A DNA stretch of 34,062 nt from Bacteroidales bacterium. GTDB taxonomy: Bacteria > Bacteroidota > Bacteroidia > Bacteroidales > UBA932. Made by a program: the position numbers and the translations under genes. The stretch's first letter is position 1. Each line of letters opens with the position of its first letter. The DNA lies in NCBI GenBank assembly GCA_017556765.1, contig JAFYME010000057.1, positions 1-34,062 of the forward strand, in the 5' to 3' direction. The notes beneath the pieces are model-generated. The model saw only the letters and a program-made list of their open reading frames with translations, made no database searches and had not been told where the DNA came from. Positions 8,242 to 17,183 of the stretch are shown in pieces.

Positions 8242-9693
8242 TTATTCCGCCATCTGGAAGACGCGGACATAGTCGATTTCATATGTAGCAGGGAGGCAGC
8301 TTTCGTCAACACCGTACATTCCTCCCCAGTCACCGCCCCATGCAAGATTGAGCTTCAGCTGGAAAGGTTTGTTGAACGGCCATGTATCCGCATTGCGTCC
8401 CTTCGGATAATCGTCAGGATTGTAGTAAAACAGCTGGACGCCATCCACATAAGTCTTTATGTACTCAGGAGTCCACTCGAGAGCATACACATGGAATTCA
8501 TCCATCACGCTCGCGATCTTCTTCGCAGCTGTCTTCTGAGTGTTGATGGCATGGTAGTAGGCCTTGCAATGGATTGAAGATGAAACTTCGGTCGGCACGC
8601 AGCCCACATGTTCCATTATATCGATCTCACCGCCCTCAGGCCATCCTGACCAGACTGTCGGCATCATCCAGAAAGCCGGCCATGTTCCCTTTCCTTTCGG
8701 GAGCTTCAGGCGGGCCTCGAAATAGCCATATGTCCAGCCTTCATTAGTATTTACACGGGCAGAGTAGACTCTGTTCCCGTCTTTGATCGCACGGATCTTC
8801 AAGGTTCCGTCGCTCACATCCGCTGTAACGATGTCCCCCTTCTTTCCTGCGATATATGTCTGAAGTTCATTGTTCACCCAGCCAGGCTCTGCAGTCTCGT
8901 ACCACCATTTCTTAGGGTCCGGAAGGCCTGTAGCCGATTCATTGAACTCTTCCTGCCATACAAGGCTGTAGCCGGCAGGAGTTGGGATTTCAGGCTCGAC
9001 ATATTCTGCAGTCTCAGGCTTTGAAAAGCCTGCCGGCGCCACGAAACCGGTCCATACATAGATCTTCTTCAGATCCGGATTTCCTGTCGCATTCATTGTC
9101 TCGAGCTTCATCATATTGGTTATGTCAAGCTCTGTAAGCAGATTGTCCGAGCAGTCCAGATATGTGATGTCCCTGAAGACGGTATTGAGCTCCGGCATAG
9201 CCTTGATTCCAAGTCCGGATGCTTTGATTTCCGTCACGGCGGCAGCCTCCTTCGTACTGAGGATGCCGTCCTTGTCAGCGTCGAATGCCCCTGTAAGATA
9301 CTTCCTGAAGGCAGCATCAGATATAGCCACCTCCTCAACATCATAGTTCTGTCTTACAGGAAGCGTATGGTTGCCGCTCTTTGTCCTGAAGACAAGAGAA
9401 GTCTCACGAACATCGCCCGAGTTGTTTTCCGCTATCTTGACAAGGATATCCGAAGTTCCCTTGCTTCCTCCGCTCGGAGATACGCTGACCCAGGATTTAT
9501 CTTCAGGAGCCACACCCCAGTCACCGTCAGCAGTCACTGTAATCACCTGCTGCGCCGCCTCAAAGGACACATCTATGCTTTCGCAGCTGAATGTAAGATT
9601 TACCTTGGCCTCGTCGGAAGGGACATCCGGGCCCGGCTTTCCGCATCCGGCAGCCAAAAGACTGATTATCAAACTTATAAATAACCTTGCCAT
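8242..9693 (-). CDS. GH16 endo-beta-glucanase (laminarinase type) with BACON and LRR-like segments
   Basis: 483 residues, lipobox LAAGC (Cys17). Domains: a BACON domain at ~35-120 (VTADGDWGV... SWVSVSPSGGSKGTS), commonly mucin- or glycan-associated and often a spacer in surface enzymes; ~125-205 a segment starting with an EF-hand-like DADKDGILSTKEA and then short leucine-rich turns (ITYLDCSDNLLTELDI), as in many Bacteroidetes surface proteins; ~235-482 the GH16 jelly roll. The active site is Glu356-x-Asp358-x-x-Glu361 (EIDIMEHVG), with Glu356 as nucleophile and Glu361 as acid/base; the extra Met in the motif is typical of laminarinase-type GH16_3 rather than lichenases without it. Predicted to cut internal beta-1,3 (or mixed) glucan bonds at the surface. 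A terminator-like hairpin lies in the 69-bp gap upstream. Confidence 0.93.
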   Translation of the reverse strand: MARLFISLIISLLAAGCGKPGPDVPSDEAKVNLTFSCESIDVSFEAAQQVITVTADGDWGVAPEDKSWVSVSPSGGSKGTSDILVKIAENNSGDVRETSLVFRTKSGNHTLPVRQNYDVEEVAISDAAFRKYLTGAFDADKDGILSTKEAAAVTEIKASGLGIKAMPELNTVFRDITYLDCSDNLLTELDITNMMKLETMNATGNPDLKKIYVWTGFVAPAGFSKPETAEYVEPEIPTPAGYSLVWQEEFNESATGLPDPKKWWYETAEPGWVNNELQTYIAGKKGDIVTADVSDGTLKIRAIKDGNRVYSARVNTNEGWTYGYFEARLKLPKGKGTWPAFWMMPTVWSGWPEGGEIDIMEHVGCVPTEVSSSIHCKAYYHAINTQKTAAKKIASVMDEFHVYALEWTPEYIKTYVDGVQLFYYNPDDYPKGRNADTWPFNKPFQLKLNLAWGGDWGGMYGVDESCLPATYEIDYVRVFQMAE

Positions 9694-9710
9694 AGTTTAA
9701 AAGTTTAAAA

Positions 9711-9749
9711 AGGCAGGGTCGAAGCCTTTTGAACGCACCGTCCCTGCCT
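9711..9749 (-). terminator. Terminator-like hairpin between the glycan-binding gene and GH16
   Basis: On the minus strand AGGCAGGG (9749-9742) pairs perfectly with CCCTGCCT (9718-9711) around a 23-nt loop and is followed directly by a TTTT run (9710-9707, then AAAC). This looks like a weak intrinsic terminator or an mRNA-stabilising stem between the binding/import genes and the hydrolase genes. The loop is long for a classical terminator, so partial read-through is likely. Confidence 0.55.
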
Positions 9750-9762
9750 GGAAAATTCATTA

Positions 9763-12267
9763 TTATTCAGCTCTATGCTCCTGGAAAAGCACGTTGCTTA
9801 CCGTTACCTCTGTACCTGCAGCGTTGCCGCCGAAGTCGAAGAAGAGGCTGATCTTATCCATGTCGATACCCGGCATGTTCTCCATTCTGTAGACATAATC
9901 TTCATAAGCTGTCAAAGGATGACGATCAGCGAAATAGTAGATATTGTCATTGTCGCCGCCACCTGAAAGCACAAGCTTGATTGTAACTCCAGGGTGATCG
10001 AGAGTTGAATTGAGAACAACCTGGAAATCATATGTCTTAGCCGCGCTTGAAGTCATGTCAGTATGGAATGCAACCTGCGCCTGCCACTGGTCTGCAGTAG
10101 CCTCCGGAAGAGTAATCACATAATTGTCACCATTGTCGGCGAAACCAGGATCAGCGATCTGCGACCAACCAGGTGCATAATAGTAAGACATTGAAAGGAG
10201 GTTCTTGTTGAGCCACTTGTTCCAAGTTGCATCAGCAGGATCCCATACTGTCTGTCTTACCTTGTCGACAGTCATGTCGAGGATACCACCGTTGTCCACG
10301 AATGTGAATGTATAATATCCTGCCTGAGTTCCGGTGATGGTATGGATGTTTCCGTCATCGCCAGGGATGTGGAAGAATCCGTTGTCAGTCACTGTGCCAT
10401 ACTTGTCCTTTGTCCACTCGCGGCCCCAGTCTGCCTGACCGAATACCTTCACAGAACCGCCCTCAGCCTTCATGGCAAGAGTGATCTGGTATGTATTCTC
10501 GCTGATCTGAGCGCATGGAAGCGGAGCGTCGCCTGTATTCCATCCGATAAGCTGGTCAGTCGTCGGCTTTCCACCACCGTCACCGATGATCCAGAGAGCC
10601 TTTCCGTTTTCATATGTAGCTTTCTCGCCGTTGTACATAGGCACAACCTTGATCCACTTCGCGCCTGCATCGTATGTGAACTTGTAATCACCATCTACAG
10701 CCTTGAATGTAAGCATGTTACCGTTCGCTTCGAAGAAGTCAGGGTCAACCCAGATATCATCTACGTTGATGTTGCCAAGAGCGAGGACCTCACCCTGGGA
10801 TACAGAGATTTCTGCAGGGAGTTCCACATCATTGAGGGTTGGACCTGCAGGGCCCTTGATGTCACGTGCCTTGAAGATCATCTGCCAGTAGCATCCCGGA
10901 TTCTCGGCAACGACTGTCATTGATGTCTCCGTAAGGGCTGTAACGTGGAATACAGGGTTCTCCCATACATAGTCAGAAGGCACGTATACCATAGGAGTGT
11001 TGGCTGCAAGAGTGATTGTCTCGCCGTCAAACTCGTATGTAGACTCTGTGAGAGGCCACTCGATGTCGATATCAGGCTCAACACCAGGGTTAGGGCCGAT
11101 AGCTGTAACGCCCCAGTTGATGTACATGAGTCCGTCTGCTCCTGAGCTGTATACATACTTGCCGCCAGGGTAGAATGTGATCTCATCATCGTAGAGACCT
11201 GTTCCGGCCTTCTCTTCAGGACCGGCAGACCACCATCCTGCAGCATTTGCAGCAGACTCACCACAACCGAGGTGACCCTTGGAAGCAGAATCCATCACCC
11301 AAACCTTACCCTCTGCAGAAGTACCGGCGAGGAGCTCCTCAGGACTTGCAACATGAACTGCAGGGATGAAGTTGTAGTACCATGAAATAGTACCGTCTCC
11401 GTTAGGAGCAAGAGCGGCAGCAAGCTTGAGTTCCTTTCTCATGCTTGAAGGCTTCGAATCCATCACGAGGAAACGAGGGTCGTCATAAATGGTCTGGTTA
11501 GGAATGTATGAGAGGTTCTTCTGAGCAGGAAGCACGAGCCAGATCTCCTCGATACCGGCCTCGTTCCAGTTGTTCTCGAACGAATATGTAGTCTCATATG
11601 CAGGAATGTCCACAAGGAAGTCCGCTCCGTCAGGAGATGCTCCCAAAGCAGAGAAGCCAGCGTTTACATATACCTTTCCGTCATCACCAGGATTGAACTG
11701 ATACTTTCCGTCAGCTGTGAATGTCATGCGGTCGTTATAAAGGCTCCAGTCTGCCTTCTCGTTTGCACCTGCCGCCCACCAGCCAGCAGGGCCGGCGAGA
11801 TCAGGACCGCAGCCGAAATGGCCTGCAACCTCGTTGTTCCACATCCACTCTCCTGTAATAGCCTTCACGTATGAAGAAGGATCGAATGGATCACGATATG
11901 TATTCTCAATGCTGAACGAGTAGATCTTCGAACCCATCGAGATACCGTTGGCATTGTATGCCTTCACCTCTACAAAATGCTCACCTGCATCGCGGAAACG
12001 GAGGCTGATGCCGTTTGTAGTATATGCATACTTCTTATTTACATCCTTGTCGATCTTTACGTCACCGAAGATCCACATAGGCACCATGCCGGTGTTGTTC
12101 ATGGTGAATGTCACGTAGTTTGTCGCCTGATCCACCGAAATGGTCACATCAAAGTCATCTGTTGAAGGAAGCTTGTCCTGATCAGGAGCAATGATCTCAG
12201 GCGTACAGCCGATTGCAAGCAGCGACATCGCCAAGGCAACGGCTATATATTTGAAAAATCTTTTCAT
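9763..12267 (-). CDS. SusE/F-position surface glycan-binding lipoprotein with duplicated domain
   Basis: 834 residues from ATG 12267 (a TTG two codons upstream is the longer alternative). Lipobox AIGC (Cys21). An N-terminal PKD/Ig-like segment (~35-125, FRDAGEHFVEVKAYNANG) is followed by two clear copies of one domain: ~140-255 (WMWNNEVAGHFGCG, AGWWAAGANEKA, GKYQFNPGDDGKVYVNAG) and ~320-430 (VWVMDSASKGHLGCG, AGWWSAGPEEKA, GKYVYSSGADGLMYINWG). A SusE-like segment follows (LTFKAVDGDYKFTYDAGAKW), then a C-terminal beta-sandwich of ~180 residues resembling a carbohydrate-binding module (VWDPADATWNKW... FFDFGGNAAGTEVTVSNV). No catalytic motifs are seen. The position right after susD is where PULs encode surface glycan-binding proteins, so it probably holds beta-glucan at the surface for the SusCD complex. 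Family assignment is by context and architecture. Confidence 0.82.
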   Translation of the reverse strand: MKRFFKYIAVALAMSLLAIGCTPEIIAPDQDKLPSTDDFDVTISVDQATNYVTFTMNNTGMVPMWIFGDVKIDKDVNKKYAYTTNGISLRFRDAGEHFVEVKAYNANGISMGSKIYSFSIENTYRDPFDPSSYVKAITGEWMWNNEVAGHFGCGPDLAGPAGWWAAGANEKADWSLYNDRMTFTADGKYQFNPGDDGKVYVNAGFSALGASPDGADFLVDIPAYETTYSFENNWNEAGIEEIWLVLPAQKNLSYIPNQTIYDDPRFLVMDSKPSSMRKELKLAAALAPNGDGTISWYYNFIPAVHVASPEELLAGTSAEGKVWVMDSASKGHLGCGESAANAAGWWSAGPEEKAGTGLYDDEITFYPGGKYVYSSGADGLMYINWGVTAIGPNPGVEPDIDIEWPLTESTYEFDGETITLAANTPMVYVPSDYVWENPVFHVTALTETSMTVVAENPGCYWQMIFKARDIKGPAGPTLNDVELPAEISVSQGEVLALGNINVDDIWVDPDFFEANGNMLTFKAVDGDYKFTYDAGAKWIKVVPMYNGEKATYENGKALWIIGDGGGKPTTDQLIGWNTGDAPLPCAQISENTYQITLAMKAEGGSVKVFGQADWGREWTKDKYGTVTDNGFFHIPGDDGNIHTITGTQAGYYTFTFVDNGGILDMTVDKVRQTVWDPADATWNKWLNKNLLSMSYYYAPGWSQIADPGFADNGDNYVITLPEATADQWQAQVAFHTDMTSSAAKTYDFQVVLNSTLDHPGVTIKLVLSGGGDNDNIYYFADRHPLTAYEDYVYRMENMPGIDMDKISLFFDFGGNAAGTEVTVSNVLFQEHRAE

Positions 12268-12304
12268 AATCAATTCATTTAAGATTCATATAGCATTGCT
12301 GCCG

Positions 12305-13822
12305 TTAGTAATTGTTCTGTACAAGGTTAGGATCCTTGTCAATCTCAGGCTGCGGGATAGGCCAGTACTTGAGGTTAGGGGTCCAGTCCTTTGTTCTGTA
12401 CTCGTGGTTGGCAGCAGTAAGAACTGTTGATGCCATACCTGTACGAACGAGGTCCCAGTAACGCTTACCCTCACCTACGAACTCCTTGCGGCGCTCTGCG
12501 ATGATAGCTTCCTGATCGCTGCCTGCATCTGTACATCCTGCACGGTCACGCACCATCTGAAGATACTGCGAGCCATCCTTTCCCGTAAGATATGCAAGCT
12601 CGGCCGCATTCAGGAGAGTCTCCGCATAACGGTAAACCCTGAAGTTGTTGTGATGGTTGAGGTCGGCGTCAGCCTTCTGGCCATGGTTACCATTATTACG
12701 CGCGATATACTTGCGGAGGAAGTTTCCTGTATCCTGCGCACGTGGAGTGTATGTTGCGTTCGGATGCTCCTTGAGATACTCATTCCAGTTGAGAATGCTG
12801 GCATTCTTTCTCTGGTCTGCATCATCGAACATGTCATATGTATGCTGCGGGATAGGAGCGAAGCCCCAACCTGGATCAAACTCATACTCATCAGAATCAG
12901 GGAAAGCATTGATACCGATAAGCTTAGGCATCACTGTTCCACCCGCTGCAAGAGGGTTACCCCATGAGCGTACGCCGTCAACTGATGTATAGTTGATCTC
13001 CCAGATGGACTCAGGACCCCATTCGCCCTGCTCTTCCCAGATCGATGCGAAATCAGCAACGAGGCTGTATGTACCGCTGTTGATGATCTCCTCCATATAC
13101 TTGAGAGCTGTAGGATAGCGTGCTTCGTCGTTCTGATACATTACGACTTCAGCATAGAGCATATAGACCATAGACTTGGTTACACGGCCTTCCTGACCGC
13201 CGGCAGCCTTCATAGGAAGAAGATCCGCTTCTATAACCTCTTCAAGTCTTGCGACGATATTCTCATACACCTCGTCAGCCTTGAGCTGAGGAGTGATGTA
13301 AGGAGCTGTAAGGTTTACATCATAATAAGGGATGTTTCCCCAGAATTTCCAAAGGAGAGTGTAGTAGAACGCCTTGAGGACAGTAGCCTCAGCCTGATAA
13401 AGGTTCTTGGTCTCTTCGCTCATGCCAGGAACGTCATTGATGTTCTCAAGAACCTGACAAGCGCGGTTGATGCCTGAATAGCATGTGGTCCACATCATGT
13501 TCGGAAGCTGTCCTTCGAGAGGTGACAGAGTGTAGAGATGGACATTCTTCAGATATACGCAGTCTGCCTCGAGAGTCTCACCTCCCTTGTACATGTCATC
13601 CGCCATGATATCGGATATCATGTTAAGCGGAGTATACTGGTTGAAATAATCAAGCCACTGCAGAGGTCCGTAGGCAGCCACCAACGCCTCGAAAGCACGG
13701 CTTTCATTTATGAAATACTCGCTGTACGGTTCCTGCGAATTGTGTGTCACCGTCACAAAGTCCTTTGTACAAGAAGCAAGAACGGCAACAAGGACACTGA
13801 GCGAAATCAATATCTTTTTCAT
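12305..13822 (-). CDS. susD: SusD-like outer-membrane glycan-binding lipoprotein
   Basis: 505 residues from ATG 13822 (a TTG at 13828 gives two more). Lipobox VLASC, Cys18, followed by TKDF. The N-terminal SusD helical repeat region contains FINESRAFEALVAAYGPLQWLDYF and YQAEATVLKAFYYTLLWKFWGNIPYYD, the hallmark aromatic/Pro segment of the family; the C-terminal RagB/SusD domain has YAETLLNAAELAYLTG and RRKEFVGEGKRYWDLVRTG, ending in WPIPQPEIDKDPNLVQN, the classic SusD C-terminus. SusD forms the lid of the SusC channel and captures oligosaccharides. It is 18 bp from the upstream SusC stop and is surely co-transcribed with it. Confidence 0.97.
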   Translation of the reverse strand: MKKILISLSVLVAVLASCTKDFVTVTHNSQEPYSEYFINESRAFEALVAAYGPLQWLDYFNQYTPLNMISDIMADDMYKGGETLEADCVYLKNVHLYTLSPLEGQLPNMMWTTCYSGINRACQVLENINDVPGMSEETKNLYQAEATVLKAFYYTLLWKFWGNIPYYDVNLTAPYITPQLKADEVYENIVARLEEVIEADLLPMKAAGGQEGRVTKSMVYMLYAEVVMYQNDEARYPTALKYMEEIINSGTYSLVADFASIWEEQGEWGPESIWEINYTSVDGVRSWGNPLAAGGTVMPKLIGINAFPDSDEYEFDPGWGFAPIPQHTYDMFDDADQRKNASILNWNEYLKEHPNATYTPRAQDTGNFLRKYIARNNGNHGQKADADLNHHNNFRVYRYAETLLNAAELAYLTGKDGSQYLQMVRDRAGCTDAGSDQEAIIAERRKEFVGEGKRYWDLVRTGMASTVLTAANHEYRTKDWTPNLKYWPIPQPEIDKDPNLVQNNY

Positions 13823-13840
13823 ATTCAATTCCCTTTAAGA

Positions 13841-16800
13841 TTAAAAAGTAAGATTTACACCGACAGAGAATGTACGTGACTGAGGATATACACCACGGTC
13901 GATACCCACCTCTGTTCCATAAGAAGAGTTACCTCCTGTAACTTCAGGATCACAACCCTGATATCTGGTGAGAGTGAAGAGGTTCTCGGCCTGTGCATAT
14001 ACTCTGAGTCTCTGTACAAAGAACTTCTTTGTAATATTCTGAGGAAGAGTATAGCCGAGCTGTACATTACGTGCGCGGAGGAAAGATGCATCCTCAACCC
14101 ATACATCAGACACTACATAATTGGTAGCATCTCCGACCTCGAACTTAGGATACTTGTTTGTTGTACCCTCGCCTGTCCAGCGGTTGAGCATGTACTTAGG
14201 AAGGTTGACCGCACCAAGGTCGATACGACGGCTCACGTTGTAAGCCTGCGCTCCGAGCTGTCCCTGAAGGAGGATGCTGAAATCAAGACCCTTCCAGTCA
14301 AAGCCGAGGTTGAGACCGAATACCCAGTCAGGAATACCCTTTCCGATGTATGTCTTATCGCCGTCACCGATGACGCCGTCACCGTCGATATCCACAAAGC
14401 GTACATCACCTGGCTCAGCATTAGGCATGATCATGTTGCCTTCTGCATTTGTATAAGCCTTCACCTCATCCATGTTCTGGAAGATTCCGTCAGACTTGAA
14501 ACCATAGAAATACGGGAACGGAAGTCCTACGAGACCTCTTGTAAGCTGACCGGTCTGATGGTTCGAGCAATAAAGAGACGGTGCATCATCGCCAAGATAT
14601 GTAAGGGTGTTCTTGTTGTATGTCGCATTTATCGATGCATGATAGTTGAAGTCACCTGCAGAGTTACGATATCCGAGGTCGAGCTCGATACCCTGGTTGA
14701 GCATGTCACCGAGGTTTCCTGTAGGCGCTGAGTCTCCCGAATAACCTGGAACAGGCATGCTGAGGAGCATTCCGGCTGTCTTCTTATGGTACCAGTCCGC
14801 AACGAAAGTGAGTCTGTTACCGAAGAAGGCCATATCGATACCGATGTCAGTCTGTCTTGACTCCTCCCACTTCACGTTAGGGTTTGCAAGACCTGAAGGT
14901 TTGGTTCCTCCTGTGATCTGCTCTGAAGTCGCTGGAGAACCGAATACATAGTTGTTATTCTGCGAAGTATATACAGCATATGTGAAGTCACCGATTGCAT
15001 CGTTACCGTTGACACCCCATGAAGCACGAAGCTTGAGGCCTGAGATCCATGGCACATCCTGCATGAAGGACTCGTTCTTGATGTTCCAGCCCAAGCTGAA
15101 TGAAGGGAATGTACCCCACTTGTTGTTGTCACCGAAACGGCTTGATGCATCACGACGGAAGGTAACCTCAGCCATATAGCGCTCATCATAGTTGTATGAA
15201 GCGCGGCCGAAATATGAGATCAATCTGTAAGGAATTGAATTCCAAGATCCCCAACCGTTTCTATCGCTGTAAAGAGCTTCATCGAATGTAGTATTTACAG
15301 AGATCTTGTTAGGATCGTAAGGATATCTGAGTCCTGAACCTGATGCACCGAGGTTCATTGAAGTGGATGACATTGCAGACTGACCGAGGATCACTGCCAC
15401 CGAATGCTTGCCGAATGTCTTGTCATATGAAAGGACATTCTCCACCTGCCATGTAAATGCACGGTTCATCTCCTGTGAAGCGCCTGAGCCATAACTTGTC
15501 TCGGACTTGATGGTAGAATTTCCCTTGTCATCATATACAGGAGTGTCAGTAGTCACGTCAAGGCTCTTCTTCATGGCATTGAGGTAATACTGCTTTGTAT
15601 ATCCGTGGTTGCCCCAGAAAGCAAGGTCGATACCTACCATAGAGCGGAACTTGAGAGCATCCCAGATCTGGAGCTCCACATTTGCATTAGCCACGAACTT
15701 GTCTGTATTATACTTGGTTCCAGGAAGAGAGAGTTCTGCAAGAGGGTTTGCCATTTCATTGTATCCCTCATCCGCTATAGAATAAAGTCTTCCGTCTGCA
15801 GCTCTTACCAGATGCTCGTACTTGTCTGCATACTTGGTCTGATACTGCGCCACCATAGCATCGTCGGCATATATTGGAAGCACCGGAGCCATAGCCATTG
15901 CTGAACCGAGAGGAGAACCGAACTCTGAGTTGTTATTGATACCGGTAGAATTGATATGCGCATATGATGCGCTTGACTGCATTGTCATCTTGTTCAGCCA
16001 TGTACGGTCATCCGAATTGTCGAACAATTTTGCATTCAAGGCCTGACGCACTGTGAATCTTTCATAATTTGATCTTCCGAAGTTTCCTCCGATAATACCT
16101 TCGCGCGAAAGATAGCCGACTGAAGTGGTATAAGTCACTTCATCGTTACCACCGCTGATGTTCACGTCATGCTTCATTACAGGAGCATTGTGGTTGAAGA
16201 TAGCGTTGATCCAGTCTGTTCCTTCTCCGAATGAATAAGGGTCGTCATACTTTACAGGATTGCCGGCATTTACAGCAGCCTCATTCATCATGATGGCATA
16301 CTCTGTAGCATTGAGAACCTGCGGATTTCTCCAAGGGTTCTGCAATCCATATGAAAAGTCATAATTCACAGTAGTCTTGCCCTTCTTACCCTGCTTTGTC
16401 GTAACGAGAACCACACCGTTGGCGGCACGTGCTCCGTATACAGCTCCGGAAGCGGCATCCTTGAGGACTTCGATACGCTCGATATCGTTAGGATTGAGGT
16501 AATCGATGCCACCAACAGGCATACCGTCCACAAGGTAAAGAGGATCCGAGTTACGGATAGTACCGATACCACGGATTCGGATCTGGGATCCTGCATCAGG
16601 AGCACCGGAAGTCTGGGTAACGGTAACTCCGGAAGTCATACCCTGAAGGAGATTGTCCACTCGGGTCTGTGACTGGGCCTTGAGGTCTTCTGATGTAATT
16701 GATGAAATCGCTGCTGTAACGACGCTCTTCTTCTGGACGCCGTAACCGACTACGACAGTCTCTTCGAGCATTGTTGAATCTTCTTCAAGAATGATGTCAA

Positions 16801-17071
16801 GACTTCCGCTAACAGGTACGCGGGCAGTCCTGTAACCGATTGAAGAAACAACGAGGACAGCGTCTGACGGGATGTTTCCGCTTAAAGCGAAGTTGCCGTC
16901 AAGATCGACAGTTGTACCATTGGATGTTCCCTCCACTATCACGGCAGCGCCGATGACAGGTTCGCCGGAAGCATCCTTCACTGTACCTTTCACTTGCTGA
17001 GCAAACGCGCTTGCGCAGCTCAGACCCATTATCGCAAAGATAAGGGCGATTCGATAAGTTAGGTGTTTCAT
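13841..17071 (-). CDS. susC: SusC-like TonB-dependent outer-membrane transporter
   Basis: 1076 residues, typical SusC length. Signal peptide with probable cleavage after AFAQ (~25). Residues ~26-105 form the carboxypeptidase-regulatory-like N-terminal extension (VKGTVKDASGEPVIGAAVIVEG... DLDGNFALS). Next come the SusC box region LEETVVVGYGVQKKSVVTAAIS, the plug (~115-225: VDNLLQGMTSGVTV, IRIRGIGTIRNSDPLYLVDG, NDIERIEVLKDAASGAVYGARAANGV) and a 22-strand barrel ending in the aromatic TFSVGVNLTF. It imports beta-glucan oligosaccharides (substrate inferred from the hydrolases downstream) with energy from TonB/ExbBD. First gene of the enzyme operon; a TAnnTTTG element and repeats lie in the 316-bp upstream region. 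Confidence 0.97.
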   Translation of the reverse strand: MKHLTYRIALIFAIMGLSCASAFAQQVKGTVKDASGEPVIGAAVIVEGTSNGTTVDLDGNFALSGNIPSDAVLVVSSIGYRTARVPVSGSLDIILEEDSTMLEETVVVGYGVQKKSVVTAAISSITSEDLKAQSQTRVDNLLQGMTSGVTVTQTSGAPDAGSQIRIRGIGTIRNSDPLYLVDGMPVGGIDYLNPNDIERIEVLKDAASGAVYGARAANGVVLVTTKQGKKGKTTVNYDFSYGLQNPWRNPQVLNATEYAIMMNEAAVNAGNPVKYDDPYSFGEGTDWINAIFNHNAPVMKHDVNISGGNDEVTYTTSVGYLSREGIIGGNFGRSNYERFTVRQALNAKLFDNSDDRTWLNKMTMQSSASYAHINSTGINNNSEFGSPLGSAMAMAPVLPIYADDAMVAQYQTKYADKYEHLVRAADGRLYSIADEGYNEMANPLAELSLPGTKYNTDKFVANANVELQIWDALKFRSMVGIDLAFWGNHGYTKQYYLNAMKKSLDVTTDTPVYDDKGNSTIKSETSYGSGASQEMNRAFTWQVENVLSYDKTFGKHSVAVILGQSAMSSTSMNLGASGSGLRYPYDPNKISVNTTFDEALYSDRNGWGSWNSIPYRLISYFGRASYNYDERYMAEVTFRRDASSRFGDNNKWGTFPSFSLGWNIKNESFMQDVPWISGLKLRASWGVNGNDAIGDFTYAVYTSQNNNYVFGSPATSEQITGGTKPSGLANPNVKWEESRQTDIGIDMAFFGNRLTFVADWYHKKTAGMLLSMPVPGYSGDSAPTGNLGDMLNQGIELDLGYRNSAGDFNYHASINATYNKNTLTYLGDDAPSLYCSNHQTGQLTRGLVGLPFPYFYGFKSDGIFQNMDEVKAYTNAEGNMIMPNAEPGDVRFVDIDGDGVIGDGDKTYIGKGIPDWVFGLNLGFDWKGLDFSILLQGQLGAQAYNVSRRIDLGAVNLPKYMLNRWTGEGTTNKYPKFEVGDATNYVVSDVWVEDASFLRARNVQLGYTLPQNITKKFFVQRLRVYAQAENLFTLTRYQGCDPEVTGGNSSYGTEVGIDRGVYPQSRTFSVGVNLTF

Positions 17072-17100
17072 GGGTTATTGTTTATGTGTTGATTATGTAT

Positions 17101-17118
17101 TGAACAATTTCATGTTCA
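17101..17118. repeat. Inverted repeat in the susC leader
   Basis: TGAACA (17101-17106) and TGTTCA (17113-17118) are perfect inverted arms around 6 bp. The site lies between the candidate -7 elements and the susC ATG, so it is either an operator or a small leader hairpin. Six-base arms can arise by chance in AT-rich DNA. Confidence 0.35.
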
Positions 17119-17125
17119 CGCTTTC

Positions 17126-17142
17126 CAAATTTAGCAAATATA
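17126..17142 (-). promoter_or_regulatory. Candidate -7 elements of the susC promoter
   Basis: Read on the minus strand there are two overlapping-scale matches to the Bacteroidetes -7 consensus TAnnTTTG: TATATTTG (17142-17135) and TAAATTTG (17133-17126). Either would give a leader of about 50-60 nt before the susC ATG. I see no good -33 TTTG at the usual 19-bp spacing, which fits a promoter that needs an activator. Confidence 0.45.
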
Positions 17143-17183
17143 TTTCTTCATTGTGCACTTCCCGGCGGAATTTGGGGAAAATT

